Shown: one piece after another, positions 1-13,600 of the stretch
Layout: each line of letters opens with the position of its first letter
How positions within the stretch are numbered: position 1 is the first letter of the stretch
Position numbers and translations under genes: made by a program
Notes under the pieces: model-generated
What the model was told of the DNA's origin: nothing
Seen by the model: only the letters and a program-made list of their open reading frames with translations
Database searches by the model: none
From: Rotaria sordida
Lineage: Eukaryota > Rotifera > Eurotatoria > Philodinida > Philodinidae
Length of the DNA: 64,000 nt
Direction: 5' to 3'
Assembly (NCBI GenBank): GCA_905250125.1
Contig: CAJNOL010000582.1
Coordinates: 57,331 to 121,330, forward strand

Positions 1-676
1 ATGTATTGACATAAACATATCTTATATTGAAGATGTATTTACAGAAATTTGAATCGAATATATAGTGATAGACATATATCAATATGATAAATGTGTTTTT
101 CCTTAAAATTTTTCGTATTGAATAATCGTTTAAATCAACATTGGATCAGTAAGGAGGCTATTTTATCAATTATGATAAATAATTGACTAATTATCTTTGA
201 TTTAAAACAGGAACCATATGTCTTCATATCAATTGCTTTTTCTCTTCATATCGACTTTTCATCACCGATCGAATGATTACTTCACGTTTTTTTGTGTTTA
301 TCAACAAAATCAACAGATAACTGACGTTTTTTTATGATCAAAACAATAATGTTTCATTGTTTTTTTACTTTCGAAAGATAATAATGACGATCTTTCAGGT
401 TATTTTCTATTCAATATAATATTTGTTTGTTATTGATCTAGTAGTAGAGATTTCAGTTTCGTCGAAAAATTAAATTGTAATGAAAAACAGTATAATCAGA
501 GTGATAAGTTCAATTTCTTTAATCGACTTAAAATATTTCCTTAACAAGAAACTAATTGATATCGCTATACTAGTAATCTGTAATTTTGCAAAAGTATATA
601 TATATATATATATATATATGCGGAGTAAAAAGGGAAAATTCATTTTTTTTGTTATATTGATCGATTATTACACAAA
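1..676. other. AT-rich sequence without a recognised gene
   Basis: No coding segment with protein-like composition is visible. A pure TA microsatellite lies at 595-619. The last bases run straight into the transposase relic that follows. Confidence 0.5.
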
Positions 677-2062
677 ATGATGCTATCTATTGTTGAAAGT
701 AAACGTAATAAATCAACTTTATTACTTGATACTTTTCGCTAGACACAAGATAAAATTTAAAACACAACTGTTTATTGGAAATACGAAAATCGTTCATGTC
801 TTGGACGTGCTATACAATATGGTTCAAATGTACCAATCATAAAGAAATCATATAATCATGATGGTGATGAAATGAAATGCAAAATAGAAGAAGTTAAAAT
901 GAAATTAAAAAGAAGTATTGAAGATTCATCACAAGTAGTAAAAAAAGAATTTATCAAGAAGAAATTATATCGTTGCATATAAATTCACTAGAAATTACAC
1001 CATTTATACTTATGTTTCATGAAATGAAAAATTCATTATATAAAACAAGAAATATAAGTTATCCACCTGCTCTACGTACAATTGATCATGTTAATATCGA
1101 AGGAATTTGGAGTAAAACATTAAATCGTCAACAATTTATTTTGTATAATTCAAAACATCCTATAGTCGGGACATTAGAATCTCTTAAACAATTATCAAAA
1201 AGTGATAATGATTATTTATTCTTTGATGAAACGTTTAAATCATGTCCAAATCCATTCTGTCAGTTATATTCAGTTCATTCGGTAAATAGTGAATTATCAA
1301 CACCAAAATTATATACTTTATTACCTGATAAAAAGTCCAATATACAGATCGATTTTTAATAGTATATTAAATTTATATCATATGAACAATATTTGTTTGA
1401 ATCCTAAATTTCTTACAATCGACTTTGAACAAGTTACTATTCTTGCTATTAAATTAATGTTTCCAAATGCCATTATTAGAGGATGTAATTTTCATTTTAA
1501 CAAAATGTATTTATACTAAATTACAAGATTTAGGATTTCAATCTGCATTTATCAACAAAAAAAATTAAGTAATATAAATGAAATTAATATAAGAAATCTT
1601 TTTGAAAAAAAAACATGTGCACTTGCATTTATGCTACCACAAGAAATTGGTAAATTATGGGTAATAATAATGGATGAATATCAAGATATTGAAAAAATCC
1701 AAGGTTTTTTTGATTATATGACAAATACATAGATAGATGATGATGTCTTATTTGATTATGTATTATGGAATTATTATGATTTTAAAAGTTTAAAGACTAA
1801 TAATCATGTTGAAGGAGGGCATCATTGATTGAATAATGATTTAAAAAATGTTGTACATCCATATTTTTATCTATTCATTCGTGCAATTCAAAATGATTAT
1901 GTTTATAATTCATCAATATCAGCACGTCATTTAGCAACTGGTATATTACCTCGACGAAAAAAGTTATTTGTAAATCGAAATGTACGATTACATAATTTAG
2001 AAGAACGTTTTAAACAACAAACATTAACATTGAATGAATATCTTGAAAAGTTATGCGATTAA
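677..2062 (+). pseudogene. MULE transposase relic with N-terminal FLYWCH zinc finger
   Basis: This is a decayed Mutator-like transposase. From 677 one frame reads a FLYWCH-type finger (W-x-x, then NRSCLGRA, then NHDGDE), broken by TAG and TAA stops; the first zinc-binding Cys after the Trp appears to be Tyr. Segment 973-1359, in another frame, carries the MULE core DETFKSCPNPFCQLYSVH, with the first catalytic Asp at FFDETF. A further frame change leads to LTIDFEQ and GCNFHF (second Asp and the C/H motif) at about 1418-1500. The region 1790-2062 holds NNHVEGGHH, then a TGA where the family has Trp, then LNNDLKN. Known family features are the DDE triad and an NNxxEgwHrxLN motif. At least two frameshifts and several stops make it non-functional. 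Terminal repeats were not found. Confidence 0.85.
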
Positions 2063-3104
2063 TCGGAATAAAAAAGTAGTGATTTTTTTCTTTTCTATAT
2101 TCATATTTTCTCTTAATAATTTTTTATTTATATATCTAAATCAGTTCTATAATACGTTTTTTGACAAATATATCTACAAGTAATTAGACACTATTCCTGA
2201 TTAGTATGATGAAAAAATCTCATCAAATGATAATCTATTTTTCATTGATTAATTAGAATTTATTTTTTCGACGAAACGGGGCTCAATCAATTTCATTCAT
2301 TTTAATTATTTTTAATTTAAAGATTTTTCCAGAGAAATAAAACAAATTTGACCATATCGAGAAAGATTATTTTAGTTTTTTTCAAAAGTCGAAAAATAAT
2401 GTTGACCTCACTCTATTGATATATTCACCTGAAAAATCATAAAAATTACAAGACATATTATTGTAAATATACTAATTTAACTTGGAATATTTGATTAATT
2501 AACGAGAGTCTTAGATAAGGTTGGTCGCATCGTTCATTTAAGAAGATCTTCTATAATATGTTAGGATTTATCAAATAAATATTGTTTAGATAATCGATTC
2601 TTGTTTTGTTCCATTAAAAAAAAAGTCTAAACACGAAGATTATTCATAAAAGTGGACATTTGTGGAATTAGAATTGATTTAAGAAAATGAATAATCATCA
2701 ATTATTAAATAATTAATTAAGAAATATACAATAATATTATCTCATACTGATAAAAAACAAGTTTAACTTCTCTTGAATGCATCATCTTTAACAAAACAGG
2801 CGAGATATTCATCAATTATTTTATTTTTTCGTAAATCCTAGAAATAAAATATGTTATATTGTTGAATTTATTCTTCTATATTGATATAATATGGGAAGTA
2901 TTATTATAAAAAGTAAAACGATATTTGATAGAATAATGATAATTGAATGAGAAATTTTGAAAAAATCTCAATAATCAAGATAAAGGTTAACTCTTTTAAA
3001 AAAGAAATTCTATTAAATAGAAAAAAAGAAACCGATTCGATAAATAAATCCAAATAAAATATTGTTAAATAAGAAAAAAAAAGTAAATGATAGATAAATG
3101 AAAA
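2063..3104. other. AT-rich intergenic sequence
   Basis: Very AT-rich with many poly-A and poly-T tracts. I see no gene, RNA or repeat structure here. Confidence 0.45.
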
Positions 3105-5521
3105 TTATTGTTTATAAATAAAAAAAATAATAACAAGAATAAAAATATTTTTTTTAAAAACAGTTTCTTGTATAAATGTATCATATTTGTTATCCCATAA
3201 AGATCTCGATGCAATTATAATTGATTGATCAAGATGTTGTTCAATATAAACTTGTACTATAATTCGATATCTTTGATTTAATTTTTTAAAAAAATCTTTT
3301 ATTTGTTCACATAATGATAAAGAATTTATTTTTGATTTTATATTTTCATATAAATCATCCTTTATATATTCATTTAATAATTTTTTTAAATATTTTGAAT
3401 ATTCTTCAATATATTCAAATGGATTTTCAGATATATATTCACTTATTTTATTTATTCGTTGATTTATTATATAATTATCATTTGTTGGATTCATTCGATT
3501 TGTAATATCATATCGACCAATTAATGTATTTATTTCTATTTTATTTAAATTTCTTTCTATATATCTATATATATATAGAATATAATCTTACCGTTAGATT
3601 GATCAATATTTGAATAATTGATAAAATAATTCAAATCAAATTGATTTGTTTTTTGAAATAATTCAATTGGAATAGATGGTCTTTGAGGAAATTTAATAAA
3701 TGATTTATCTTTAATATAATTTGTTTGATTTAATATAGTTGAATTTTTATTTGAAATAATATGAAAAAGATAATTTTCGATTTTAAAACGATATTCATCA
3801 ATTTGTTTTAATGATTGTTCAATTAAATGAGATATATTTAAAAGAATTTGTGAACGTATTTTACTATATTGATATGTTGATTCTACACGATTGATTTTTT
3901 TCATTAATCGATTAAGATTATCATTTGATTCATTTGACCATTTTAATAATGAATTTATTCCTCCAAGAGGAATATTTTTGACGAGTTTCGTTGAACCATA
4001 ATTATCAATAGATTCTATTTGAATATAAAAGATTTTTTTTGTTAAAATAATAACTGAAAATAATCAGTCTATCTCAATCTGTTATATAAAAGATAATTTA
4101 TCTTTTGTTTAATATTTATCAATGAAATATGTCAAATTCTCAATCAAATTCTATTATTTATTTATTTATCTAAACATCCAATAAACATAGAGGATAAACA
4201 ATTTATTTAAAGATTTATGTCAATATGATATAGTTATCAAAGACGAAGAGGTTATATTTATCTATTTATATTGAATATAATATTCTTTGACTATAATTAT
4301 TGATAGGATTGATAGATAATATTATTTAAATATATAATAAATATGGTTAGAATTTGTTTATTATAGTCTATCTATTTATTATAGTCTATCTATTTATTAT
4401 AGAGAGAAATGAAAATGGTAAATGTGTACTTTGTTTTTATCTTATTTTGGTTCAATGTTCTATATAGAAAGAATTTTATAAAAAAATCTTGATAAAATTT
4501 AAATTTAACGTTAAAAAGAAAATGTTAATATACTCTTCAATAATAATGAATATATATTTATTTTATTTTATTTTATTTTATTTTATTTTAATGATCGAAT
4601 CTTGTTAATAAATCAATTGATAAATTGATCTATGATTGATTTTGTTTATTAAAAATAATAAAATATTTAAATAATATAAAAATATTATCTTTATCGAATT
4701 CAATTTCTCTATAGATTATCTAGATCAAATTCATCTCTGAATAATCATATATCAGTTCGATCTCTTAGGTTATTATTCGATAGATAATCAATATTGACAA
4801 GAATTTTTAATTAAATTTATTATTTATTCAAATGAAGAGAAGAAAAATTCATTTTAGAAATTCTAGTTGAAACTGTTCAATATTTTTATTTAATTCTATC
4901 CTTAAATCTCTTGTTCTATATCGACGATTTAAAATCTAGCTTTTTTTTTTTAATGATAGGTCTATGTTTTCAATAGGATATTGAATAAATTCTATTCTCT
5001 AACAGTTATTTATATATAAAGGTTAAAGTTAAATCTTTCAAATAAGTAAATCTACTCTTATTATATAACTGAGATGAGATAAGATCTTTAATTCTTAATA
5101 AGATATTTGACAATTGATTAGGATGAACATAATTAAAATAGTCTTGATTGAAAAAAGATGATTTACTTAAAGAATATTCTAGGTTAGTATAAGTATTGTC
5201 TATGATAAAAATAAAATATTGAGTTGAATTTGTCAATATTGTTTTATATATAAATGGTAAAAGATTCTATGATCTTTTTATGTATTTATTCTCTAAAAAA
5301 TAATTAATATAATTAAATTATATTTTTGATAAAGTCAATATCAATATGATTTTGTTAATATAATCTATCATTTCTTTATTATAAATAAAGTTAAAATGAT
5401 AAAATAAATATTGATTTCGTAGGAAATAAATCTGAATAATTCAATAATAAAATAAATCTAAAATACCTTTTTGTTTGTAAACATATATTTTATGTTGTTT
5501 ATTTGATGTTGGTTGATCCAT
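3105..5521 (-). CDS. Tctex1-domain dynein light chain-like protein
   Basis: Three exons fit in frame: 5521-5467, 4014-3592 and 3535-3105, giving 302 codons plus stop. Both introns are phase 1 with GT-AG ends; intron 2 is only 56 bp, intron 1 is 1452 bp. The C-terminal third (about residues 195-302) is a complete Tctex1 fold: a helical part, then RYRIIVQVYIEQ, IIIASRSLWDNKYD and a final hydrophobic strand ending in IYKQ. These match the family signature RYKxVVQV, ASRxxWD and the terminal strand. Tctex1 proteins are light chains that dimerise on dynein intermediate chains, cytoplasmic or ciliary. The roughly 190-residue N-terminal extension is unusual for plain DYNLT chains and resembles longer TCTEX1D-type proteins; I do not recognise it. 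The start is the first ATG of the short 5' exon. That exon is the least certain part. Confidence 0.75.
4358..4403. repeat. Short 18-bp tandem repeat
   Basis: About 2.5 copies of the unit tttattatagtctatcta, within the long first intron of the Tctex1-domain gene. Confidence 0.7.
4557..4591. repeat. (TTTTA)n microsatellite
   Basis: Seven consecutive TTTTA-type units, in the same long intron. Confidence 0.9.
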
Positions 5522-5608
5522 AATTGTTGATGATATATTATTTAAATTTATTGAATATATAAAAGTTAATTTATTAAAATAATATTATATAAAGGCGGTA
5601 ATAAAATA

Positions 5609-5962
5609 TTATTCTTCGAAATAAAGATGAATATTATCTTTAAGAGAAATTCTTTTTTGTTTATCATCTGCAATTTTTTCAGCAGTTATAGCTAATTCGA
5701 GACTTTTTCTCATAAGTTCTTCAATAAAAATAGGTGTTTTTAGAATAGAAATCGATCTTTTTTCATTATTTATATTAATTAATTTATCTTCTTGTTTATT
5801 TGTTCGATGATTATTTGAATAATTTATATATTTATTTATATTAAATGATTCTTTTTTATAACGATATAATAAATAAACTGTTATTATTAATATTGTTGAA
5901 CTAATAATAACACCTAAACCAATTAAAATTCTTCCTACTATTTCACCACGATTAATTGACAT
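5609..5962 (-). CDS. Small single-pass membrane protein, unknown
   Basis: An intact 117-codon reading frame, divergent from nothing nearby and ending 88 bp before the start of the Tctex1-domain gene on the same strand. Residues about 8-33 form one hydrophobic segment (GRILIGLGVIISSTILIITV), preceded by a short polar N-terminus and followed by a basic RYKK stop-transfer motif. A polar tail follows, with a helical stretch rich in Glu, Leu and Lys near residues 78-105. This layout suggests a type III or signal-anchored single-span protein with a cytoplasmic tail. I recognise no family. In such AT-rich DNA a hydrophobic reading frame of this length could be fortuitous, but the ordered charge pattern and ATG start make it plausible. 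Confidence 0.45.
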   Translation of the reverse strand: MSINRGEIVGRILIGLGVIISSTILIITVYLLYRYKKESFNINKYINYSNNHRTNKQEDKLININNEKRSISILKTPIFIEELMRKSLELAITAEKIADDKQKRISLKDNIHLYFEE

Positions 5963-8183
5963 TTTACTTTTTTCTTTTTAAATTAAATTTTTTTTTTTTT
6001 TTGAAAAAAGAACAAATAATAGAATAATTATATTGAAGAGAGATTAAGAATATTTACTGAGAGAGAGACATAGAGATAAACTAATTGACAAGGTTTATTC
6101 TCGCGCTTAATTATTTTATTTTATTTTATTTAACTAAAAGAATAATAAAACAAGAAGAGTTAATTATTTAATAAAAATATATTATTATAATAAAAATAAA
6201 GATAACAACTGAATAAGATATTAATCGACTCTTTTATATATATAATAAAGATTTTATTAATTAGTTAATTTAATAAAAATGATTTTTTTCAAAAGAATTT
6301 TAAAAATCTAATTAAAAATATATTATAATGAAAAAAGAAAAATAACATTTCCTTATTAATCAATCGAGCATGATTAAATGAGTGAAGAATTATTCTTTTT
6401 AATAATTATCAAAAAATGTCTTATTTATCGAAATTGATTTTTGTTTTATCTAGAATTGTTAGTGATGATAATAATCCTATTGATAACGAGTATATTTTCA
6501 TTATTTTTTATCGATTTATTCTATAGAATATATTTATATAAATTAATTTTTATCATTAATTATAGAATTCGAATATCGATATTTAGTTATTAATAATTAT
6601 CTTTAGTTATTATAATTATATTTAAATAAATTCGGTTTCCTATTGAATAGTTTTAAAAAGGGTAAAGAGAAATAAATATCGAAATAAAATCTATTCTTAA
6701 TCATATATTAACTATTGACAATAATATAATTATATTTATATTTATTATTTCATATGTCAATAAAACACGATCAATATAGAAATGAATTAATTCTTAAATA
6801 AGAAACGATAATCAACAATCACCTCAATTATGATAATATCAAGAGAATTTATTTAATATTATCTTCATTATAAATATTCTTCTCAAGATATATTGAATAA
6901 AATTTGTAAAAGTGGTCACTATTTTCAATGGTTTATTTATATAATATAGAAATATATAATAAACTCTTAAATGAATCGATTTTTATAAAATCATATTTCT
7001 AATGTTATACTGATAAAGAAAATAAAAAAAGATATTTTCAAAGATGAATAAGAGAATTCGAAGATTTACAAATCTAAAGAGTTGATAGAATTAAGATATT
7101 AGTTTTAAAAATGATAAAATCAATATTTAAATCGATAACCATTGGATATTATCTATTTAAATAATAATATTATTATAAAATATATTTATTTAATCGAAAT
7201 ATATTTTCTAATGATCTAGTTCAACCTATGATTAGATTATCAGAAATAGAATCTCGATACTTTTTCTAGATGAACTTTTTTCAAGAATAATTATTCTAAA
7301 CTCTCGATATTGATAAACATAATCGAGATATTCGATTTTAAAAATCCATACTATTTTTAATATAAACAAATTTCTATAATCGAGTCAAGAATAATCTCTT
7401 TCATTTAACGATTATCACGGACGGGGATCAAGAAAAATTCTCGGAGTTTTTATTAGAATAAAAACTGTCATCGTCGGATATTGATTAAAAAAATGAGTCA
7501 CCTCAATAATGAATAACTCCAATCGAATATTCGAATATTTGCTTATATATTCATTTTTAGATATAGAACAAAAACAAAAATCTTTTACTTCAACTTTTTC
7601 TTAATTATTAAATCAATCTTATTCAAGTTTGAAAGTTTTTATGATTAAAATCGAAATAAATAAATAATTTTATAAAAATCAGGAGACTAATTCGAACTGA
7701 TTCAATATTTATATTAAATGAATTTATTTATAATAAAGAGATTTTAATAAAATAATAAGACATAAACAAATTATAATTGAGATAATTTCGATTTGTTTTA
7801 TTTTGAGAATGATTAGATGAAAAATGAGAGTTTATTTGTTTATTTTATTCTCTTTCTTTTTATTTTAAATGTCATTCAATAATATAAACAATGATACTAT
7901 TTATATATAAACAAATATAGATCAAACAAATATTTCATCTTTAACGAGAATATATTTAATAACATATTAATTAGATCTTTCCTCTTTTTTTTTTCTATAA
8001 TTCGGTAAATTTGTGAATCATTAATTGAATTTATTTCAAATAATTTAAATATAATTCATTTAACAACTAATTATTATAATATCATTATTTTACTTTTTCT
8101 ATTACTTTTTATAAATATTATTTTTTATTTAACTTAATTAATTAAAACAAATAGATTAATCAATAACATTCGAATATTTATTT
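5963..8183. other. AT-rich gene-free stretch
   Basis: About 2.2 kb of very AT-rich sequence without a protein-like reading frame, with short TTTTA runs near 6109-6131. No transposon ends recognised. Confidence 0.45.
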
Positions 8184-9402
8184 ATATATAAAGAATATTC
8201 CACAAGTTCTAAAACGATTTTAAAATTGATCGTTCTCGAATTGTAGAAAAGGTTTGAAATAGTTCTATAGAATTCGAATATTTTAATTCTATAGATTAGT
8301 ATCATCAATGATTAACTGTAATAAGAGTAATATTTTATATTATTTAACAATTCTCCTAATTATCTTTATTATTATTTTAAAAATGAAACAACTTTTTAAC
8401 GATAAAATAAAACAAATGAAAATTTATCAATGCTTCTCTATTCGATAATAACATTGATCAATAGATTATTTAAATTGGCCTGCGATTCTATCTCTGATAG
8501 GTTGACATAAGGGCAGCAGTGTTCACATTTTCAACAAATGAAATTAGAGAAGTTTCGGAAATTTGAAATATTTGGTCCTTCTGAATTGTTGGGTATTCGT
8601 CAAAATAATCTTATTCCCGAAATATCTGAAATTTGTGCAATTCTATACTTCTGAAAACTGGCGAAATTAGAGAAATTTCGAAAATTTTTTAAACTTTGAA
8701 TATGTTTAAAAGATATTTATTTTCACTCTTATCTATTTATCGAGGTGATGAATATTTCATATATTTGAGTTATTTTTCGAAAATATGAACATATATCTAT
8801 AAACATTTATCAAATTAGTTCGATTGATTTCTAATATTTTTTTTTCAATTGATCAATATCACTCTATTCACCTCCTACTAGTTTATCTTTTAATATACTT
8901 GAAACCTTTTCAATAGGTTAAATCTCACTCACTTTTACACCACAATTTATTGGTTCAATTCGATTGATAAAAACATGTTTAACGCCGTTCAATCTCACCT
9001 GCGTCCTTTTTTTACCATATTTCCTAGTCCTCATAAATCACATTAACAAACGAATCGAACAAATTTTCTATTCTTTTATGTCAATCTATCAGAGATAGAA
9101 TAGTAGACCGATTTAAATAATCTATTGATCAATCTTATTATCGAATAGAGAAGCATTGATAAATTTTCATTTGTTTTATTTTATCGTTAAAAAGTTGTTT
9201 CATTTTTAAAATAATAATAAAGATAATTAGGAGAATTGTTAAATAATATAAAATATTACTCTTATTACAGTTAATCATTGATGATACTAATCTATAGAAT
9301 TAAAATATTCGAATTCTATAGAACTATTTCAAACCTTTTCTACAATTCGAGAACGATCAATTTTAAAATCGTTTTAGAACTTGTGGAATATTCTTTATAT
9401 AT
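8184..9402. mobile_element. Foldback element with 327-bp inverted arms
   Basis: The left arm 8184-8510 and right arm 9076-9402 are nearly perfect inverted copies: outer ends read atataaagaatattcc on one strand and its complement on the other, inner ends read ttgacataa and its complement. The 565-bp core is less AT-rich than its flanks and contains no reading frame. Such a structure is typical of non-autonomous foldback or long-TIR DNA transposons. No clear target-site duplication is visible, because the flanks are themselves TA-rich. Superfamily cannot be assigned. Confidence 0.85.
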
Positions 9403-10671
9403 GATATGTTAGGGAGAATATGGAATATACCAATAGATTATCTAATAGACCGAATAAAATACATTAACTAATTAAATGAAAATAAAAAAGGTCATAAAGA
9501 AAGAAAACAAGAAGGCGGCACTAGGTTAAATTATTTATCGAATGAAATAATATAGATATCTATAGTTAACAATATATATATCTATAGAAAGAAATAAAAT
9601 GAATATATATCGATAATATATTTAAGAAATTTGTCTTTTTCTAAGTCTTAGCTAGGTGACATAAGATATTAATAATCATTCGATTAAAACAAGTATATAA
9701 ACAAAATAATCTTTGTTCTTTTTTTTTTCATAAGATACATTGAATTGAATCGTCTATATAGATTAGTTTTTTTTGTTATTAGACAATCGGAATAATTAAA
9801 AATGATATCCGAAAATAAATCAATAGAAACGATTAAAATATGATTGAAAAATAGTTGAGTAAGGTTTTTTTTCTAAAAAAGTAAATTTTAGATTGATCTA
9901 TAAATAATTGTAGAATAATCAATTTTTTATAAGAATAAATTGTTTTTTATATGAATAGAGAAACCCAAAGAAATATTCAATCGATATATATTGAATATAT
10001 TTAAAGAAGATCTTTTTTCAATTTTCAACAGTTTCAAAACCATTCAACATAAACAAAGATTTACAATTTAAAATGAGAATTTTATCTTCATTCCAATTAT
10101 TTATTCAAAACTGATTTTTAACACAGAAATTATTAATAAAAAGTGAAGAATTCGGTGAAATAAATAATTCTATCGATACACAAATATTGATTTAACTTTT
10201 TATTTAATGTTCTTTTTATTAAAAATATCTCAAATTAAGATAAAAGAATATTATTTTTTATTAATCTTACTTCTATAAAAACAAGTGAAAATTCGTTGGA
10301 TTCTATAAAAAAGAAAATATTTATTCTGATAAAATCTAATATTATGTATAAATGAATTGATATCGAACTAGTGATAGTTTCAATCGATAAAGATATTAAC
10401 TTTGTTTTTAATTAAGATTTATTTTTATAAAAAGTTGAAAGTTTTTATTTAAATGAATCGATTTTGTTTGTTTCTAATTATGTTGATAAACTATTTTAAA
10501 AGTGAAGAAGTTTGTTTTTATTTGTTAATAATATAATATCGAAATGAAATATAATAATATGTATAATAGGGACATCTAAAGAATTATTATCATTGGAAAA
10601 TAATCTATTTAATGTAAAAAAAAGCAATAATGATTCATATAAAATTGTTCGAAAAAAAAGAAAGTTAAATA
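9403..10671. other. AT-rich intergenic sequence upstream of the LETM1-domain gene
   Basis: No firm gene. Around 10570-10671 the plus strand after an AG carries codons with host-like usage, but in a frame different from the next gene, so it may be leader sequence or chance. Confidence 0.35.
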
Positions 10672-13600
10672 ATGGAAAGTCTCTTTTTATTAAAATTGAA
10701 TAAAATAATAAATTGTAATAGTCGTTTATCTTCATCAAGAGTAAAACCTTCGATTATTTCTCGTATTCGATATCTTCTTAATCATTATTGGCTTGGATCA
10801 AAATTACTTTATCAAAATTATAAATCTGTTCAAGAAATTCGAAAAAAGTTTGTTTATTTTATTTAATATTATTCAAAATAAATTTATTCTTTTTATTTTA
10901 ATAAAAAAAATCTAAAATAGAGATGTTAATTCATTAACCCGTATTGATAAAATCGGATTTGAACAATTTCGTTATGATATTCGTGTTGGAGGTCCATTTG
11001 TTTTATTATTTTCAATTCCAATAATTGGTTATAGTGCACCTATTATTGCTCTTATAGCTCCAAAATATCTTCCATCAACATTAATTATGCCAAAACAAAA
11101 GGTTTTAGATAAAATGAAAAGAAATTTTCTAAAATTAAACAAATTTTGTTTAAGGTTAAATTTTTGAAAGATGATGCATCATCATCATCATTAATTATTG
11201 ATTCATTAATCGAATTTAGTCAAAGAAAATACAATTATGAAAATATTCATGGTATTATATCAATTATGGAATTTATTAATCAAGTAAATAAATTTATCTC
11301 TAGTTTAGATTTGTTTTTTCTCTAGTTAATATCAATTAGCATGAGAAATAATTTTTATCCAAATAAAATAAATCAATAGAGAATGGAACGTTAGAATTAC
11401 TCTAGAGTTACCTTATCAGATAATTAATCATGGATCTATTATTAGTTATTGACTAACGGGAAATCAGAATCGACCATGGAAAATTTTCAACTTTATCAAC
11501 GAAAAGCTTCATTTTCTTTTTTCTAAAGTAACTAGAGTTTTGAAATATTTATCGAAGCTTTTCTAACTCGATCAATCTTAATCTCGATCAATCTTAATCT
11601 CGATCAATCTTAATCTCGATCAATCTTAATCTCGATCAATCTTAATCTCGATAATTAATTTCGAAAAAGCGATTAGAGATTTAGATTTGTCAAGTCAGAT
11701 AACCTTTGATAAATCTTTCTAACGAATTATTATTTTAGAAAAAAAGTCTTTGATTAATAAATTTGAAAATGTTTGATTATCCATTGGTTGATAACTGGTT
11801 AGGAATCCATAATTAGTTAGTTATTTATCTAAGAGTAAGTTAACATTTCTCAATAGGAATTTATCTTAAGGATTATATCGAAATAATAGCTAAGATCAAC
11901 TTACGCTCTTTTTTTAAATCGAACTCATTGAATAAGATTAGTTTTCGAGATAACGTTCAATTTATTAAAATTTCTTTTTTATTCAAACCGTCGACTAACA
12001 CTTTTTAAATAGTCTATCAAATATCAGTTTGATTAAGATTTAAACAAAAAGAGTCACTACTATTTATATAATAAACACCTCAAATCGTTTCTTCTTTTTT
12101 TAAACTAAAATAAATTTATCCTTTTTTTTATTAAATCAGTGACAATAAAAAAAAAGCAATTTATTAAATATACTTTATATCTTCAATATTATATAACCAA
12201 TTAGTTTATCTATTAACAGTTGAATCGATGTCGTCTAGTCACTTTAATGAAAAATACATAAATAAATTGATCGAATTTCGAGATTTTATTTCTAATATAT
12301 TCATCTTTATAGATAATAACTATTCAATTGTCAATCAATAGAAGAATATTGATAAAGAGACTCTTCATTAAATAAAATGAGAAGCTAGGACGAATACGAT
12401 ATATCGAGATTATCTTTCCTCTTCGATCAACATATCAACAAAACAAAATATTTTTATAACAAATAAATATTTATTATGAATATTATTTTTATTCTCTCTT
12501 TAGATTTTCTATTTAACTCCGATAAGAATTAATCTTTGATGAATATTTTTTAGAATAAAAGAGAATTTTATTATTCTACTCGAAATCTACTAATAATAGA
12601 TCTAAGACAAATATATCGACAACGACAATAGATAACAATCTTATCTGTTCAACAATTCAAATAAGTTAACCTCAATATTTATTTTTATATTATTTTATTT
12701 GTGAGATTAATTCATTTTCTAATAAATTATCTTTTTTTATTTTTTCAAAAAATATCTAATAATAGAAAATAATCCTAATAAACTTTTGAGATTGATATAG
12801 AAATAGTAGATAAATTGATTTTAGATTTATACTATTAATATTATAACTGAGATTATTTTCTTTTATCATCCTTATATTAATTAAATTAAAATAATCTTCT
12901 ATTCAATGTCTCAATCAATTTTTAGTTTTATTAGTTGATCATTTAGGATCTATTCAAAATCCATATTATAAACTAACTTCGAACAAACAAAGAGCTATGA
13001 ATAACTATTCAACTTATGATTGTCAATAATGTTTCGATAAATCTATCGTAGAAGTATATTATCTGTTTGATATTGTTGTTAGAATTTGAAAAAAAAGGTC
13101 TTCATCGTGGACACTACTATTTCTAACCTGGAAATAAATATAGATTAGATTCTAATAGGAATATTCTCCATAGGATTCTTATGTTTTTTTAAACTGATTA
13201 TAGAAAGAGATGACACAAACAGCTTCAATAAGGTTAATATGAAAAAGTCTATCTTAACAATCAATATTCTATTGATTATCAAGGATAGATTTTATATTTT
13301 CTTGCATAGATTGATCGACAATTTTAAATTTGTTGAGTTTGCTTGATCAGATTCGTAGTTGCATTATCATTATAACCAAGAATAAACTGTTAATCAAGTT
13401 GACGGATATTGATAAGGTTGAAAGTAAATCGTTATCTTAGCTAGATATTCTTTTAAAGTCGATCAACATAGCTCGACTCTATTCAAGGAAGAATGTCTCT
13501 AAGGTAAATAAACAATCTCGATATTGAATTCCATACCTATCTCATTTATCGATTTTAAATCATAATAAAATAGAATAAATTTCTAACTCTATGCCTGTTA

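Noticed and set aside
5006-5236. 76-codon minus-strand reading frame
   Set aside because: It lies wholly in the first intron implied by the phase-compatible Tctex1-gene exons and has no recognisable family or splice support.
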